A stretch of 64,000 bases of DNA from Hepsetus odoe (GCA_017165825.1 CM029393.1:806001-870000); one strand, 5' to 3'; shown: positions 45,280-58,697, numbered from the stretch's first letter. Notes: generated by a model not told the origin, from the letters alone. Numbers and translations: made by a program.

Positions 45280-46790
45280 TTAATGACCTTTGGGCCCTAG
45301 TTTACCTGTCTGATCAACCTCCCATCACCCCCAATGGTTCCAAATCTCTTCCATTTGAGAATGATGGAGGCTATCATGCTTTAAGACAATGAATGTTCTT
45401 GTATTCTGCCCCAGATCTTTGCCTTGACATAATTTGAAACCCAATTTAAATGTTGTTTATTCAAACATACATCATCAATTGTGAGACTTTCTTTTGATTT
45501 ATAGTTTGCCTTTCCTAATTATGTAGAATGAGTTCAGTTAGGCTCAGTTAGACTCTAATCAAACTTTAAAAGCATTTCAAAAATTATTAATGGAAGAATT
45601 ATGCACCAGAGCTCAATTGCTAGTGTCATAACAAAAGCTGTGAATACTTAAGTAAATGAGATCTTTCAATCTTTCATTTTTAATCAATTAAAAAACACTC
45701 TTAAAACCAGTTTTTGTGGAGTATTGAAGAAAGAAATTCATTTTGGAAAAAGATATTACCATTTTTATTAGACTCACAATGTGTTTTTATGCTTGCAGTT
45801 GGTAAAGATAATTTTGAAGTAAATACAGATCAATGGTCAGCATTTCATAACCACAAAAATTAATAGTAGATTTGGATGAGTAGATTTGGATGAAAACATT
45901 ATTCTTACAAGTTTGGATAAGGTGCGTAAAGGTTGTAAAGTTAATCTTTGTTGACTTAAAGAGGTGTTGGCAAGACAATGCAGCAGTAAAGCAAATACAG
46001 CTTAATTTATTGCAGGTAGGATTTAAACGCTTGCAGGGTCTTTTTGCCCCCATAAACCCCCTCATGCAAAGCACAGGTCCAAGCCAATTCAGCGGCAGTT
46101 CTAAAGATCCGAGAAACATTCCTGCTTCATTACATGATGTGGCGGAGGATTCAGTGCAATTTTATACGACAGATGCCAACCCTCATCATGAAACCACAGC
46201 CACTTAAAATAAATTAGTGACAAATAAAAAAAATATGTGGTACAAATAACATTGAAGCATTACTTTAAGAGACAATTATTTAGAATTTTCTTTCAGAGGC
46301 AGGATATTAAATAACAGTTACTCTTTGAGTTTTGTTTGATATATAATCTTTTTATATTAGCTTATCCTTTGAACATTCTTACTTTATTTATAAAGCTTTA
46401 TAACTTTAATTAAAAAGACAATAATACATGTGAAAATTATGAGACAGTGATATATGGTGGGAAAAAAAATATCTGCAAATGGATCTGCTATCTGTTACGT
46501 CTATCTGATGCTTTGATGTACTATTTGTTTAATTTTGTATGCTTGTAAGAATGTTTGTATTTAACTTTAAATTATACATCTGAATGTATCTTGAATATCC
46601 ACATTGTCATATACAGGATTTGTATGCAGTCAGTATTTTCCCATCAGTTGCTCAGCAGCCTGTGTCTTTTGATCTCTCTGACAGTCTTCATAGGTTTACA
46701 GCAGATTACATTCACAGATTATGCAGAGGATAAAGAAGTAGAAACACAATGTCAAGTTTTTTTCCGCAGAAACAGAAGCCTGGCTATGGT
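45280..46790. other. Spacer between inverted-repeat arms
   Basis: AT-rich. A 105-codon plus-strand ORF (45890-46207; WIRCVKVVKLIFVDLKRCWQ...) has no recognisable domain. Confidence 0.5.
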
Positions 46791-46794
46791 GTCC

Positions 46795-47212
46795 TTGTGG
46801 CAGCGATGGCCTAGTGGTAAGGGAATTGGCCCCTGGATCGAAAGGTTATGGGTTTGAATCTCAGACCAGTAGGTTGCCCTGAGGTACCTTTGAGCAAGGT
46901 GCCTTCCCCATCACTGCTCCCTGGTGCTTTACATAGCTAGAATGCTTGTTGAATGAAAACATTCTAGTGTGTTAGAGATGAAAGCACTAAACACACACAC
47001 ACACATTGGTTTGAATTCTAACTATGGGTCAAATTCATTCAAATGCAAGTACACAGTTAAGGTGCACACACACTCAGAGAAGTCTATAGCTAAGTGAATC
47101 AGTCAGATCATTCCAGTTTAACAGTTTTCCTTCCATTCCAAACATTATCAGGGAGGATCTGTGAGCTAGTCAGAGTCATTTCTTTGATAGGTGAGGCTGG
47201 ATAATAGTATTT
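46795..47212 (-). repeat. Right arm of the large inverted repeat
   Basis: Reverse complement of 44567-45003: it begins with a plus-oriented SINE head (ggcagcgatggcctagtggt), then tgcttgttgaatgaaaacat, cacattggtttgaattctaa, catttctttgataggtgagg and ends gctggataatagtattt. Confidence 0.88.
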
Positions 47213-47429
47213 TTCCCCAATCCCCTCCAGCAGAGCAAGGTAATAAAACTTCAATTTATTTATTAATTTTTTTTAGCTTTCAAGGGAATAGTCAATATAT
47301 TTCAGTAAAAATGGAAATGATTTTACGTTATGGTGAACCATGCTTGATGTTACTAAGGCATAAAATAATGTAGTTTTTGATTTGGTTTTTTAAAAAAAAG
47401 GTAAGTGGTGATTTCAGGTTGACTGTAAA

Positions 47430-48390
47430 AACATTAGCTAAAATGGGTCAGACAATACATTTATAGAGATCTGCACTTGCACTTGGTTGAATTGTGGTCA
47501 AGTTTATCTATGGCCTTTGAAATGTGTAGCCAAACTGAGTCAAATACTCATAATGCCCAGATCAAACACTGAAATCTTTGGGTCAAGCTCTAAACTATGG
47601 ATTATATCATTCTCACTCCCGCTTCCACATGTGCAGACCCATATGCATTCACAAAGGTCAATACTTTCCATCAGATCAATCAGATCATGGCTTCTTCTGC
47701 AAATAACATAGTTAAGAACAAAGCTGAAATCAGGTTCAAACTCAGATCATGAGAACACAGCCCATTGGTCCAATTCAGCACAAACACAAAGAAACAATCA
47801 GACAGATGGGAACTATCAGTAGGTTACCAAAATAATTACATCCCTTGAGCTCTTTAATGTACCATAATTTGCCAAAAATAGGCCTGTAACAAATTCAGTA
47901 TTCAGTTTAAACTGTATCACATTTAAACTATGGGTTTGAGTCAGTTCTTTCTCTTACCTGTGCATAGCTACATACATACATACAACTGTCAGTTGGTGAG
48001 CCATGTTGATTAAATCATGTTACCTTTAATATAACCAAAATGTCTAAAATAGGTGTAAATATAAATTAAATTAAATTTCATATTCATACTTTCACATATT
48101 TTTTCATTTTTTTCAAGATATGGGTCATGTTCCATTCATTCCCACACATCAGTGTGTAAGCCATACACATTTACACAGTTCTATATTGTCAGTGGGTCAG
48201 CCAGGTCAGTCAGATCCTGTAAGCCTTTGGTTTTCACACAATAGACTTTAAATGGGTCAAACACACACCAGATTCAGATTTCAGTTCATACAGTGAGTCA
48301 AATTAAGTTCAATCCCTTTGAAAGCACAAATGTTAAGTCATAAACTCATTAAGAGAGTCATACTGGTTAGCAAGGTAAATCAGTTACTTA
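47430..48390. repeat. Possible degenerate tandem repeat
   Basis: Recurrent gggtca/gagtca/gtcagatca words (aatgggtcagacaatacat, ctgagtcaaatactcat, tttgggtcaagctctaaac, gtgggtcagccaggtcagtc, cagtgagtcaaattaag) at irregular 25-60 nt spacing. Weaker than the other two minisatellites. Confidence 0.4.
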
Positions 48391-48437
48391 CTACTCCATT
48401 ATTTCCTGTTCTTTCACTCGTTTAAACTAGGCACATT

Positions 48438-48474
<37 letters not shown>
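48438..48474. repeat. (CA)n microsatellite
   Basis: About 18 units. Confidence 0.93.
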
Positions 48475-48476
<2 letters not shown>

Positions 48477-48593
48477 AGACATACTTGCTCACCTGGCCTG
48501 CCATCCTCTTTCTCAGACCTCATTCCTCCAACAGCTCGGGCTCCAACGGACGCCACTGTCAGACTTAGAGTGTGTTCTCATAACCTCCACGCT

Positions 48594-48612
48594 TCACACA
48601 CACACACACACA

Positions 48613-48674
<62 letters not shown>
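48594..48674. repeat. (CA)n microsatellite
   Basis: About 39 units with one cata interruption; third-longest CA array in the window. Confidence 0.95.
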
Positions 48675-48676
<2 letters not shown>

Positions 48677-48866
48677 CCTGCAGTGGCTCCTCCCTGCCAG
48701 GGTACTAGGTACTAGGGAGGAGTTCCCTTGTGTAAGTATTTCACCCTCTCTCTCTCTCTCACTCCCTTCCCCCTAAACACCCTCCCCAACCTGTTCTGTC
48801 TTTCTCTTCTACTCCGCCCAGTTTCACAGCCATAGGGGTGGGGAGACTTGACACCAGTATTGTTCA

Positions 48867-48870
48867 AACA

Positions 48871-48913
<43 letters not shown>
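48867..48913. repeat. (CA)n microsatellite
   Basis: About 22 units with one ata interruption; three CA arrays fall within 480 bp here. Confidence 0.95.
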
Positions 48914-48914
<1 letters not shown>

Positions 48915-49211
48915 TACATATACTGGGGGTTGGCAGAATGGCCTTTAAAACCTCAGGTGAGTTTCCAGGTGTATCACATTTCAGCAGTTCTCTCGCTCCA
49001 CCTAATGGACAGAAGTCGAACACCACTAGGGATGTTAATCTCTGACCTTGTAGCAATTTGATCCATTCCTTTGTGAAACAATTCAGTTTAAATATTTTAT
49101 ATGCAATTATTCTAAATAAAGACACTGAATACACAAAAAAGACACCTGAAGCTATTTACATAGAGTGCTGCTAGAGTGCACTGCTCATAAGATCAAAATT
49201 TCCACCTTTAA

Positions 49212-49303
49212 TGAAGTGAAAGTGACTATTCTCGCAGCGGTTGTATTTTGTTGTGGTTCACTGTGTGCTGTGCTGTGTATTCACAATAACAAATAGTCAC
49301 TTA
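49212..49303 (+). mobile_element. Family-A SINE tail fragment
   Basis: gttgtattttgttgtggttc actgtgtgctgtgctgtgta then aataacaaatagtcactta: the 3' third of family A. Confidence 0.75.
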
Positions 49304-50236
49304 TTATTAAAACTCATCACAATTCTACAAAACTTTCCAAAATGATATAGCCGAATCACTACCTTCACATATGCTTTCACATCGAGATGCCAACCACTTT
49401 AACTCAAACGATCCTTTTAATATTATCTTTGGTTTGAGGGTTCCTTAAGTGAATGACTCATTATTGGCTAATGTTGGCAACCCACCCCGTTCCAACCTCC
49501 AGGCCATGCTCCTCTGTGTCAGTCTCTTCACTGTGTTCTCGTGGGACTTGCTGTCAGATAAAGCACCGGGTGAGTGTAGAGGCCTTCAGAGAGCTAATAT
49601 CTAATAGAGCTGGGCTGATATAGGAATATGGTGGCTCACAGATGAGTGGCAGAGGCTCAAACAGAGCGGGTAGCAACACTCCAAAGCACTCATGCACTTA
49701 GCTCTGAATCATTGCTGCTTTTTATTCGCAGAGGCTCAGGCTCAGAGCAGAGGAGGCTACAGCATATGTACACACAGCACACAAACCTGCTTAGTTCCTT
49801 GCAAAATGCTCCATTATACAAACATATAATTACATGGATAACATGGATATCAGAGAAATCTCAGTGGAAAATCTCATGTCATTTGCTGGAGTGGGCCTTC
49901 ATCTCAATAGAAAGTATTTTCTTAAAAACATTAGTATAACCATTAACTGAGTAGCAACAGAGAAATTCCTTACTTTTAAATTTATTTTTAAGTAATTTTA
50001 TATTTTTCTTACAATACGGACAATAAATGAAGTGAACAGGCATGACCATGCTATTGTGTCAATGCATCATAATGCAACAAAATTATATAAATGTAAAAAA
50101 AGATTTTTACATCATTAACAATAGATTTGTTAATTAGTCCTAGTCCTAGCTGCACCAAGCTGAGGATGGTCCACCCAAAACGGAGTGAATCTAGATGAAT
50201 AAACAGAATCATGCTTTATTTAAGCATAAATAATGC

Positions 50237-50425
50237 CTAGTGTCTATGGGTTGGAATCCAAGACCAGTAAGCTGCCCTGAGGTACCTTTGAGCAAGGCAC
50301 TGTACCTATCACTGCTCTCCGGATGCTAGACAGAGCTGCCCCATGCTGTACGTTTGTGTATGGGTTAAATGCAGAGGTTGCATTTTGTTATAGTTCACTG
50401 AGTGCTGTGCTGTGTATTTACAGCC
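50237..50425 (+). mobile_element. Family-A SINE, head degraded
   Basis: gcctagtgtctatgggttgg aatccaagaccagtaagctg, ccctgaggtacctttgagca, gtgtatgggttaaatgcaga, ttcactgagtgctgtgctgt. Confidence 0.8.
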
Positions 50426-50429
50426 TTAC

Positions 50430-52800
50430 TTTTTTAAACATTGTAGGGAAAAGCATGAGATAATGAAGCACTAGCAGCAAGAAGAGCATAGGTTTACTGG
50501 AGAGTGGAAGTAATCAGACCTGAAATATAACTGAATTAATAGAAAGGAATGATATGGCATAGAATAAAAATATGAAACAATGTAAAATTCAATATGGGCA
50601 AATGATATGGAGCTGAACAGTAGAGTATAGAAGTAAATAGAACAAACACATTATACAAAGGAACACAGCATAGCTGATTGGAAGTGAAGTTGAGTTGTGT
50701 AATATTCACCTCATTTCTATGACCCATTATATATGCTTGATAAAAACCTATTCATTTACTGAAGCGATGCTATGCCAACCTACCAAATATTTGTCCATAA
50801 TCTGGAAAATACAAGGTTAATGTGGAAAAAAATGAACAAAGCAGAGCAGAAGTATAATAAGGCAGCTATATTTCTGTAGAGCTCTTCCATAGCCCATCAT
50901 CAAGCTGAACAAAACACTGCTTTATGCTCTGAGCTAGTGGAAGTGAAAAGTGTGTATGAGTGTCCTCACAGGCACTTATGCTTTGTGATGTTGCCTTTGA
51001 TAAAGAGATAAAGATTATGATTGAAGATGACAGTGTTGGGAGCTTCATAGGGAAAGCAATAGCCTGTAATAGGAGTCATTATGGACAGAAAATGGCACGC
51101 CAAAAACAAGACCTATAGATTTTGCTGAATGCCTAGCATAATGAAAGCACTTTAGAATAATGTTTCCCTGAGCACAGTGACATTAGATCAACTTGCAGGC
51201 AATTATGCACTGACGTAAGAAGTCTCAAGTACTATAACATGCAATACCGAATAGTACTCTATGGAATGCAGTATTATGGCTCGGAATTGCATATATTTTA
51301 AATGTGTGATATAAAATACATTGTGTAAAAATGTATTTGATGCAAGAAACAAAAGAAACAAAAGACATCTGATCACGACCATAGTTCGCTCAAAAACTCC
51401 GGATGTGACATCATTTGGATGCAAACCGAATGTAATTTCCCCGTAAGATTGTATGTAAATACGATTAATCCGTTCCAGACCGTATGTACTGTATGTAAAT
51501 ATTGTTTTACGATTTTTAAGCACAAAAATAGTTAATTATACCATAGAATACATATATACATATAGTGTAACAGTAAACTAAATGTAAAAACACTGAATAA
51601 CACTGAGAAAAATTTGAACAACAGAGAAAACTAACATTGCAAGAGTTCGTGCTAGACCAAGTTCATGCTAGACCCTTACGAACCGTTCACTGTAAACACA
51701 TTTTTTATGTGTTTTAAGAACAGGGACAAAATAAAGTTAGAAAAATCCTTCAATTATACATAAACTAAACAACCAAGAAAACTAAAATAATTTGCTTAGG
51801 CCATGGTTAATTGCAAAATGAATGCAAATGCACAGGAAATAAAACACAAAGAATTGACAGTGAATGAATGCACTTCTGACCGAGAACGATATACAGGTAG
51901 AACGATGTACAGGCAGAGACTGAACATGTGCATCATCTTTGTTAGGTCCTGTATACACTAAGCAAACAAAAGAAAATGGGATACGGACGGAGAATGGGAG
52001 GAAATCATTGGCCCGTAGTGCGAACCGGAGGAAAAAGTGACCACGAGTGCTTTGTTCGCAACCAGAAAGAATGGCTGTGAACAGATGAGAAAATTAGCAA
52101 ACTTTTTGATCGGAACCCGATTTGTACGTGTTCAGAAACGTTCGTGACCAGAGGCTGCACTGTATTTTCAATACTGGAACCCAATGCTAAACAGTCCCCA
52201 CTCAATTGTCAAGCAGTTAAGGACGGTCCTAGACAAATGGGAGTCAATATGGATTGTGGGTATTTATGTAACTACCTTTATGATTATGTTGCTATGTATT
52301 AGTTATGTTGGTTTGCATAACTGTGGATAAAAAGGCCTAGCCGATGGCTGTTTAAACAGGTTTATGTCTGCATTTATACAATTTTTATAACACCACTCTT
52401 GGGGAATTCTACTAATTGTTGGTTTACACCGTTTCACTAACAGAATGTTTATCTAGTATCTTTTTTAGATACCCCAGATTTCTGACTGAAACTAAGTTCC
52501 AGAACTATATTTTTGCCTTTATTTCTTCTTCTTCTTTCAGCTTTACCCATTTAAGAGCTTGACTGGATGGAGTTAATGACTGCATCTACTTTATAAATTT
52601 GCAATGGAAAAAAGATGCAATCTCATTACACATTTTAGCTAGAAGGGTCTCTAGAAGTAACTAAATGCCCTTTAATTTAATACACCATTAGGTTTCACAA
52701 ATACAGTGCAATCATGAATGTTAACATGTGTGTTATAAAGCTTTCAGCTAAATTAACAATCTTACACAATACATGAGTGCTAGGGTCATGTCCTAATGCT
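50430..52800. other. No gene recognised; unidentified repeat-like stretch
   Basis: 51360-52200 carries phrases such as gttcgtgctagaccaagttc atgctagaccc, gtatgtaaatacgattaatc cgttccagacc and cagaaacgttcgtgaccaga ggctgcactgta, typical of an old fish interspersed element I cannot name. No coding motif found. Confidence 0.45.
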
Positions 52801-54172
52801 TGAGTTATGTGCTACCTTTGTCCAGTGAGCAGTCTGGTGTACCAAAGTCCATAAGCCTTGACATCTCTGTTTGGAAGCAGATATCAGATACTACAGCTTT
52901 CTGCCTGTGGTGGACCACCGGATCTGTGGGAGAAAAAAGGTAAATTTACTCAAAGTAAACTGCAGCATTAAATTTAAGTTTTGGAGCTTTCAAGAACATC
53001 TGACAACCATGTCCATATTCTATTCTATTCTATTCTTATTGCAGTTATGTATCGCTCTACTCTGATTTATTCTGTTCTACTCTTTTCTCTATTGAATATT
53101 GTATCATTCTATTATATTTGATGCTTAAAGTATTTAGACATCCATCTTCAATAGTCAGTTCACTTACACACCTACACACACATACACATACATTATTATC
53201 CCCAATGAAAATAATTGCCAACAAAATGGTATGCATTGGATCAGCTACACAAGAAGCAGATTACCACATGCTGGGAAAAGGGGTAGAAATGTCCCCAGTG
53301 TTGCTGTGGTGCATCCAAAACCTTTAAGGAGTGAAGTTTGTGATCCATAACTAATATCCTGTCACAATACCTGGTGGGCACTAGTGGCTGAATGCAATCA
53401 AATCCCCACAGCAATGTTTTCCAGGAATGCTTTTTTGTTTAACATTAACAGCCTTCCCTGAAAATTAGCATTAGCTACTGTAGCAACGAGGGCCAACTTA
53501 TTAGAGTCAAGCATCCAGCACCTGGGAGCTGTTCTGGAGTTGGTACCATGTTCAAGGGTACATATCGGTTTTAATTGTTTGAATTTAGGCTAAATGTAAA
53601 TTTTTTATTTATAGGTCACCGTTTTTATTTAGTACAATGCACAATCCAGATTTTGACTGTCTAGGGGCTCTAGAGAAGAACAAGCAAGCAGTGTGTGAAC
53701 AGGGAAGATGATAATTTGAAAAAAATTAACCCTTGGGGCATTACTTGCTAATGTAAAGTTCATTAGCCAGTGGGTGAGTGTGAGTGGTTTTTCACAAGTT
53801 AACATATTTTCTTCAGAGGGCAAACTTTAAAAAAATCAAGCATTTTCTGCTAATTTAACTGCACAATTTACATATTTTTGATATTTTGAAGAAAGTAAAA
53901 ACAAATAAAATAGGGTATAACCCCCCCTCCATCCAAATAAAAGAATGTATGAATTAAAATTTGTATTAAAATAATTTGTTTTCTGGTGACTAATCAAACA
54001 TAGCAAACAGTTATTTAATATTAGAAATGAAAATGAATGTAGGGTTAAGTGTTCTTATCCCATGGGCTTTATTGGTGTGTAGTGGTGTGATTTTTGGTGT
54101 GCTGTGATGTGTTTTGGTGTGCTGTGGAGTGTCACTTTCCAAGTCTGGGATCAAACCTTAGCAGTTCTAGCT

Positions 54173-54199
54173 ACTATACATTACTAAGTAATGTATAGT
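54173..54199. repeat. Perfect short palindrome
   Basis: actatacattact, one a, agtaatgtatagt: 13-bp arms with 1-nt spacer. Confidence 0.9.
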
Positions 54200-54379
54200 G
54201 TTACTACACTATTTTCTATAAGGTTCTGTTCATTTTTGCTTTGTTCTTTTTCATACTATTCTTTATTATTCAGAACAAGCTGAGTATGTTTGACATTTTC
54301 TCCCTCCAGAAAGCTGGGGGCTGAGCTAGATCCATCCTCCTCCGGGCAGGAGGTGTTAGAGGGCTACAGCGTGTGAGTC

Positions 54380-57300
54380 ACTGCCAGCATCTCCCATCTA
54401 TTACTGTTCAGCTGTAATTAACTCTTTTACAATGACACATAGCAGAAAATGCTGCACATCCACTGAAAGGCCTTCATAAGCAAATACTAATCCTCCAACA
54501 CCCCGCAGCCCACGCTGCAGCCGCAATCAGTGCCGCATTGACTGTGACAAGTAGCAATTTCATTTAGGAAGAAGCACAGTATGCAGAAGGATGATTTTTC
54601 TTTCGAGCACTGGGGTGAGGTGAGGATGCTAGCAGGTTGCAGTATGTGAAGATAAGCGAAGTCTCTCACTAAAAGCTCCACCAATCATCCATCATCTGCC
54701 GTGTGTTCTGTAGGGATTCTTGCAGCATTAATGCCACCAGAGACCGGCGCACACACACTCGCACTACATCACATGGGACAGAACAAGGGCAGGATGTGGC
54801 GATGTCAGCAAGCTGCACTGTAGATATCATTAATAAACGCAACTGAAAATTGGCACCATATGTTGCTCCTACATCAAGTCACATGTATTATTACTGTCTG
54901 GGCAAGCAATACACACTCACCCTTATGAAATAAAACATACAGTATGTAAAGTATGTTTTTGATATTATTATACTGTGTTTTCCTGATGTTCTATGACTGA
55001 GAACAGATATTACAATAATACTCATTAAAAACGATTATTTATTTCTATATTGATTTAACATTTTAACTCTTAAAGACCCACGACCCAAAATTGCCATTTT
55101 ACAATGAAGTAAAAAGCTGCTAAAGTAGCAGGCAATTATAATAGTTTTTTGATACATTCATTTGACAGGCCACCTTTGCTATATGAACAGGTCAGATTAA
55201 ATGTATTTGTATTGCACTTTTCATAACAGACTAATGTCTCCAGTGAACAAGCCAGATAGTGTCTTCCCAGAGCAGGAAGAAGAAACCTTCTGGAATTAAA
55301 GCCGAAACACACTTCTTGGTTTGACACCATACAACACAGAAATAAGGAGAATAAATAAATGTACATGAATTGAATCAATTGTTGAAATTACACTTGTATT
55401 CATTATGCGCATATCAAGCAACAGCAAGCTGATATGCAGTTCATGTGTTTGTCACAGAAAAAGCCATGTGGAAAAATATGAATAAAGCTATTTAGGTATG
55501 TATACAGGTGATATTACCTAGACATTCATGCAGTAGTTACAACTTGAAAAACTGTTCTCTTTTTGGGTTTAAGTGACTGACAATTGCAATACACACTAAA
55601 GAATGGGTGTTCCATCACACTGCAGAACAATGAGTTGTAAATATTGAATATTTGATATTTATGATTCATACGAGCATCCTTGACTAAACTGGGATTAGAG
55701 AATAAAGTTTGGACAATATACAGCCCACACCACATGATAATCTGGGAAAATAGTAGAAACGGATCATCTAAAGCTGAGAGTAGTGTGAACAGGGAATGAG
55801 GGTATTTCATGCTTAATAAACCATGAGAAGTACTTTTACATGACTGCTCTTGTCTCCATCAATCCTCTACAACAGAAGCTAGCTAGGTTTGAAAATCCGA
55901 TAAAAGTTGGTCCATGGGCTGACAATGGATTGACAAGCAGGTAAAAGTTGGTTAGTTTGCCAAGAGCAACTAACCCCAGTGTTTAGAGTGAAATAGGGTA
56001 CTGTATGCAACTGTGCTTACATTATAACAAACAGCCTACAATACATGCTTGCTCAAAGATCAGGAACCTATTGTGTGGCAATAAAGACATTAGGGAAGGA
56101 GATGAATCTTGAATTACGTCACCTGTCAGAAGGAAGCAGAGGGAGAAAGGGTTTCTGTGGCTCTTTGTAGAGAGACAGTGCAAGCCTGTCAATTATCTGA
56201 AGCTTTGACGGGCAATCCACAGACAGCCCTTGTCATTTTCCACATCGTTATGTGAGGTGGCATTGGCTGCTCTCTCCCAGCCCTCCAGCCTCCAGCCAAT
56301 TTTCATGGCTGACAGCATACCTGAGCTCCAGTGTCTAATTGAAGTATCTGCTGCAGCAGTGCGGTTTTTAAAGTGCTCTTCCTAGTATGGCAATGCTGCT
56401 CAAAATTGATTCCCTTTTCCCCAAATGTAATTTTGTAGTTTGGAGTATGAAGTTCACCTATCTCTTGACTACAGCTTTGAATGTAAGGTAAGTAAGTAAT
56501 GAAATTAATACAAGCAGTTTTACTTATAGAAGTAAGTATATCATAGTGACAGAAACCAAATACAGTGATGATAAGGTGATGATTTAGGTATTTGGGTTAT
56601 GTGGGATTGGGGGATGTTCATATTAGATTTTTCACCTTTAAAGCAATCCCCCACATTTGACCCTACTTTGCATTTTTATTTCCATTGAAGCCCTGTTAAT
56701 ACAATTTGTTCAGATTTGATTTACACTGGAGGCAAGGACAACAAACCATGCGTGGCTGGCTCGCTTATTCTCCCTTCTCCCTTCCCTACTTTCCTCTCTG
56801 TCTCTTCCTTTCTCCTCTTTTTCATTTTTTCAGCCAGTCCCACGGTCTCAGGTTACAAGCACTGAGGGGGCCTCTATAAGAAATACATTTTTGGCCGAGT
56901 GGAGGCAATAATATCCCTGTTGTACCGCTGTATCATTTTCCAGGGCAGGTCACTAGTGAAAAATAAAATAAATAAATACATAAAATAGAAATGAAATAGT
57001 ATTGCTCTTTCTGTGTGTGCTTTTTTCACTTCTGCTCTAACAGATAGCTGTGGGTACGTGGTATTGATTGAAGGTTCTTCTCGTTAAAAATAAAAACTCT
57101 GTTCAAGCCTTTCACACTGCAATGCTCTCTCCAAGCCTTGACAGAACGACCTAGAGAAGGACTGTTTAATACATATTGATAAGCTATATAGATGAAAACG
57201 GAGGATGGACTTTTTGAGCTTATCTAATCAAATGGAGCTGGTATTTGTATATGGATAATCGAGAGTTATGAAGTGCATTTATAGTGAAGTGCAGGGTGAA

Positions 57301-58250
57301 TCTGATGGGATGCTTCGTAACAGCTCATGCCCTCTTCTGCAACACCAGTTGTTAAGTGAACAAGGAGAGGACATGGTCATTACTGAATCGTTTTTCAGTG
57401 CTAATCAAAAAGACAATGACCAAACTTGACTAATGGGTCATGAAGAGATGGAAGGAGAGCAGCTGTGTCAACTATGTTTACTATAGCATTAGTGTATCAC
57501 TACAACATTAGCTTACTGATCAGTTCTCATATTTGTTCACATCCAATCTTTCTGCCTTGACCAGGTGGCAGAACAGTGGAGCAACTGGAGAACAAGATTC
57601 CATAAACACTAAAGAGTGCAATAAGATTTAGAAATGAGCTAAATTGGAAATATATCCTTCTGACTTGACAGTAATAACTACTAGTGATTCATTAATAGGA
57701 TCACTTGGTTGGCTTACATTAATCTAGCGATCTAGCATAAATCTAACATATCTAATCTCCTAAAGTTGCCTGCAAACCTGAGGGTCTGGAGCATTTTACT
57801 GTTTAACATGGCCAAGAATCATCTACTTTAGCAGGGAATGTGAGAGACTTGCAAAAATAGCCAACCACAGACTGCTGTTCTAGCATTTTTTTGCAAAAAA
57901 AGGTCGCAAAACACCAATGAATTAGGTCTGTGTTTCCATTGAATGTTGTTATGCTATCAAATCTGTAATTTTCCTGTCATTAATTTATTCCAATTAAAAA
58001 TGGGTACTGATCTGCAAGATCCTGTCAGTTTTGGCCCTGTTATTTTGCCATCCCATCCTCCAGCCTCCATATAAATATTGGTCCCTCTTTGTTGCATGCT
58101 ATTAGGATGGGATTTTTTGATACCAATGCCATTTTCAATTTGCGTATTGATTCCTGATCAGTTTTCAGCTTTTGTACTATCCCTGATTCAGCAAAGTGAA
58201 CAGTGTCTGTCAAATAATATTTGAACATTGTTTAAAATCCCAATAAAGAC
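54380..58250. other. No gene established
   Basis: AT-rich with few repeats. Exon-like segments on plus are discussed as findings. A minus ORF of 62 codons at 58040-58228 (KLKTDQESIRKLKMALVSKN...) looks coding-like but unassigned. Confidence 0.5.
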
Positions 58251-58257
58251 TGAAAAG

Positions 58258-58440
58258 CAGAGCAACACCTTGGAGAGTTTGCCAGTTCATCACAAGGTAG
58301 ACACACAAACACACACACACATTCACTTGTAGGGGGAATTTAGCACCATAAATCCACCTGAAATGCATATCTTTGGACTGTGGGAGGATGCAAGAGCATC
58401 CATGCAGACATAAAGAGAACATTCAGGGAGCCAGGAAGGA
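58258..58440 (-). mobile_element. SINE/LINE-tail type repeat (family C)
   Basis: catatctttggactgtggga ggatgc and gcagacataaagagaacatt c mirror the tttcctcccacagtccaaag and gcatgttctccccgtgtct segments of a common fish tRNA-SINE family. Also seen in plus orientation at 60207. Confidence 0.65.
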
Positions 58441-58697
58441 ACCAGGTCGTTTTGCCTATGAATCAACTGAAAACAAATGAGTAAATTTGCAAGGCTATTC
58501 AGAATATAGCTGACAGAAACCCGACAGCTTAATTTACTATAGATGTCAGACTCTCCATTCAGCACCATTCACACTGGTTGGTGACCATAGTGAAACACAC
58601 ATCCCCAAGTGTGATGTCAAAAGTGTTTTCTTAAGGTAATCCACCTGAAATAAATCCTGAGCTCTTAGGTTTTTGGCTTCACATTTAAAGATATTTT

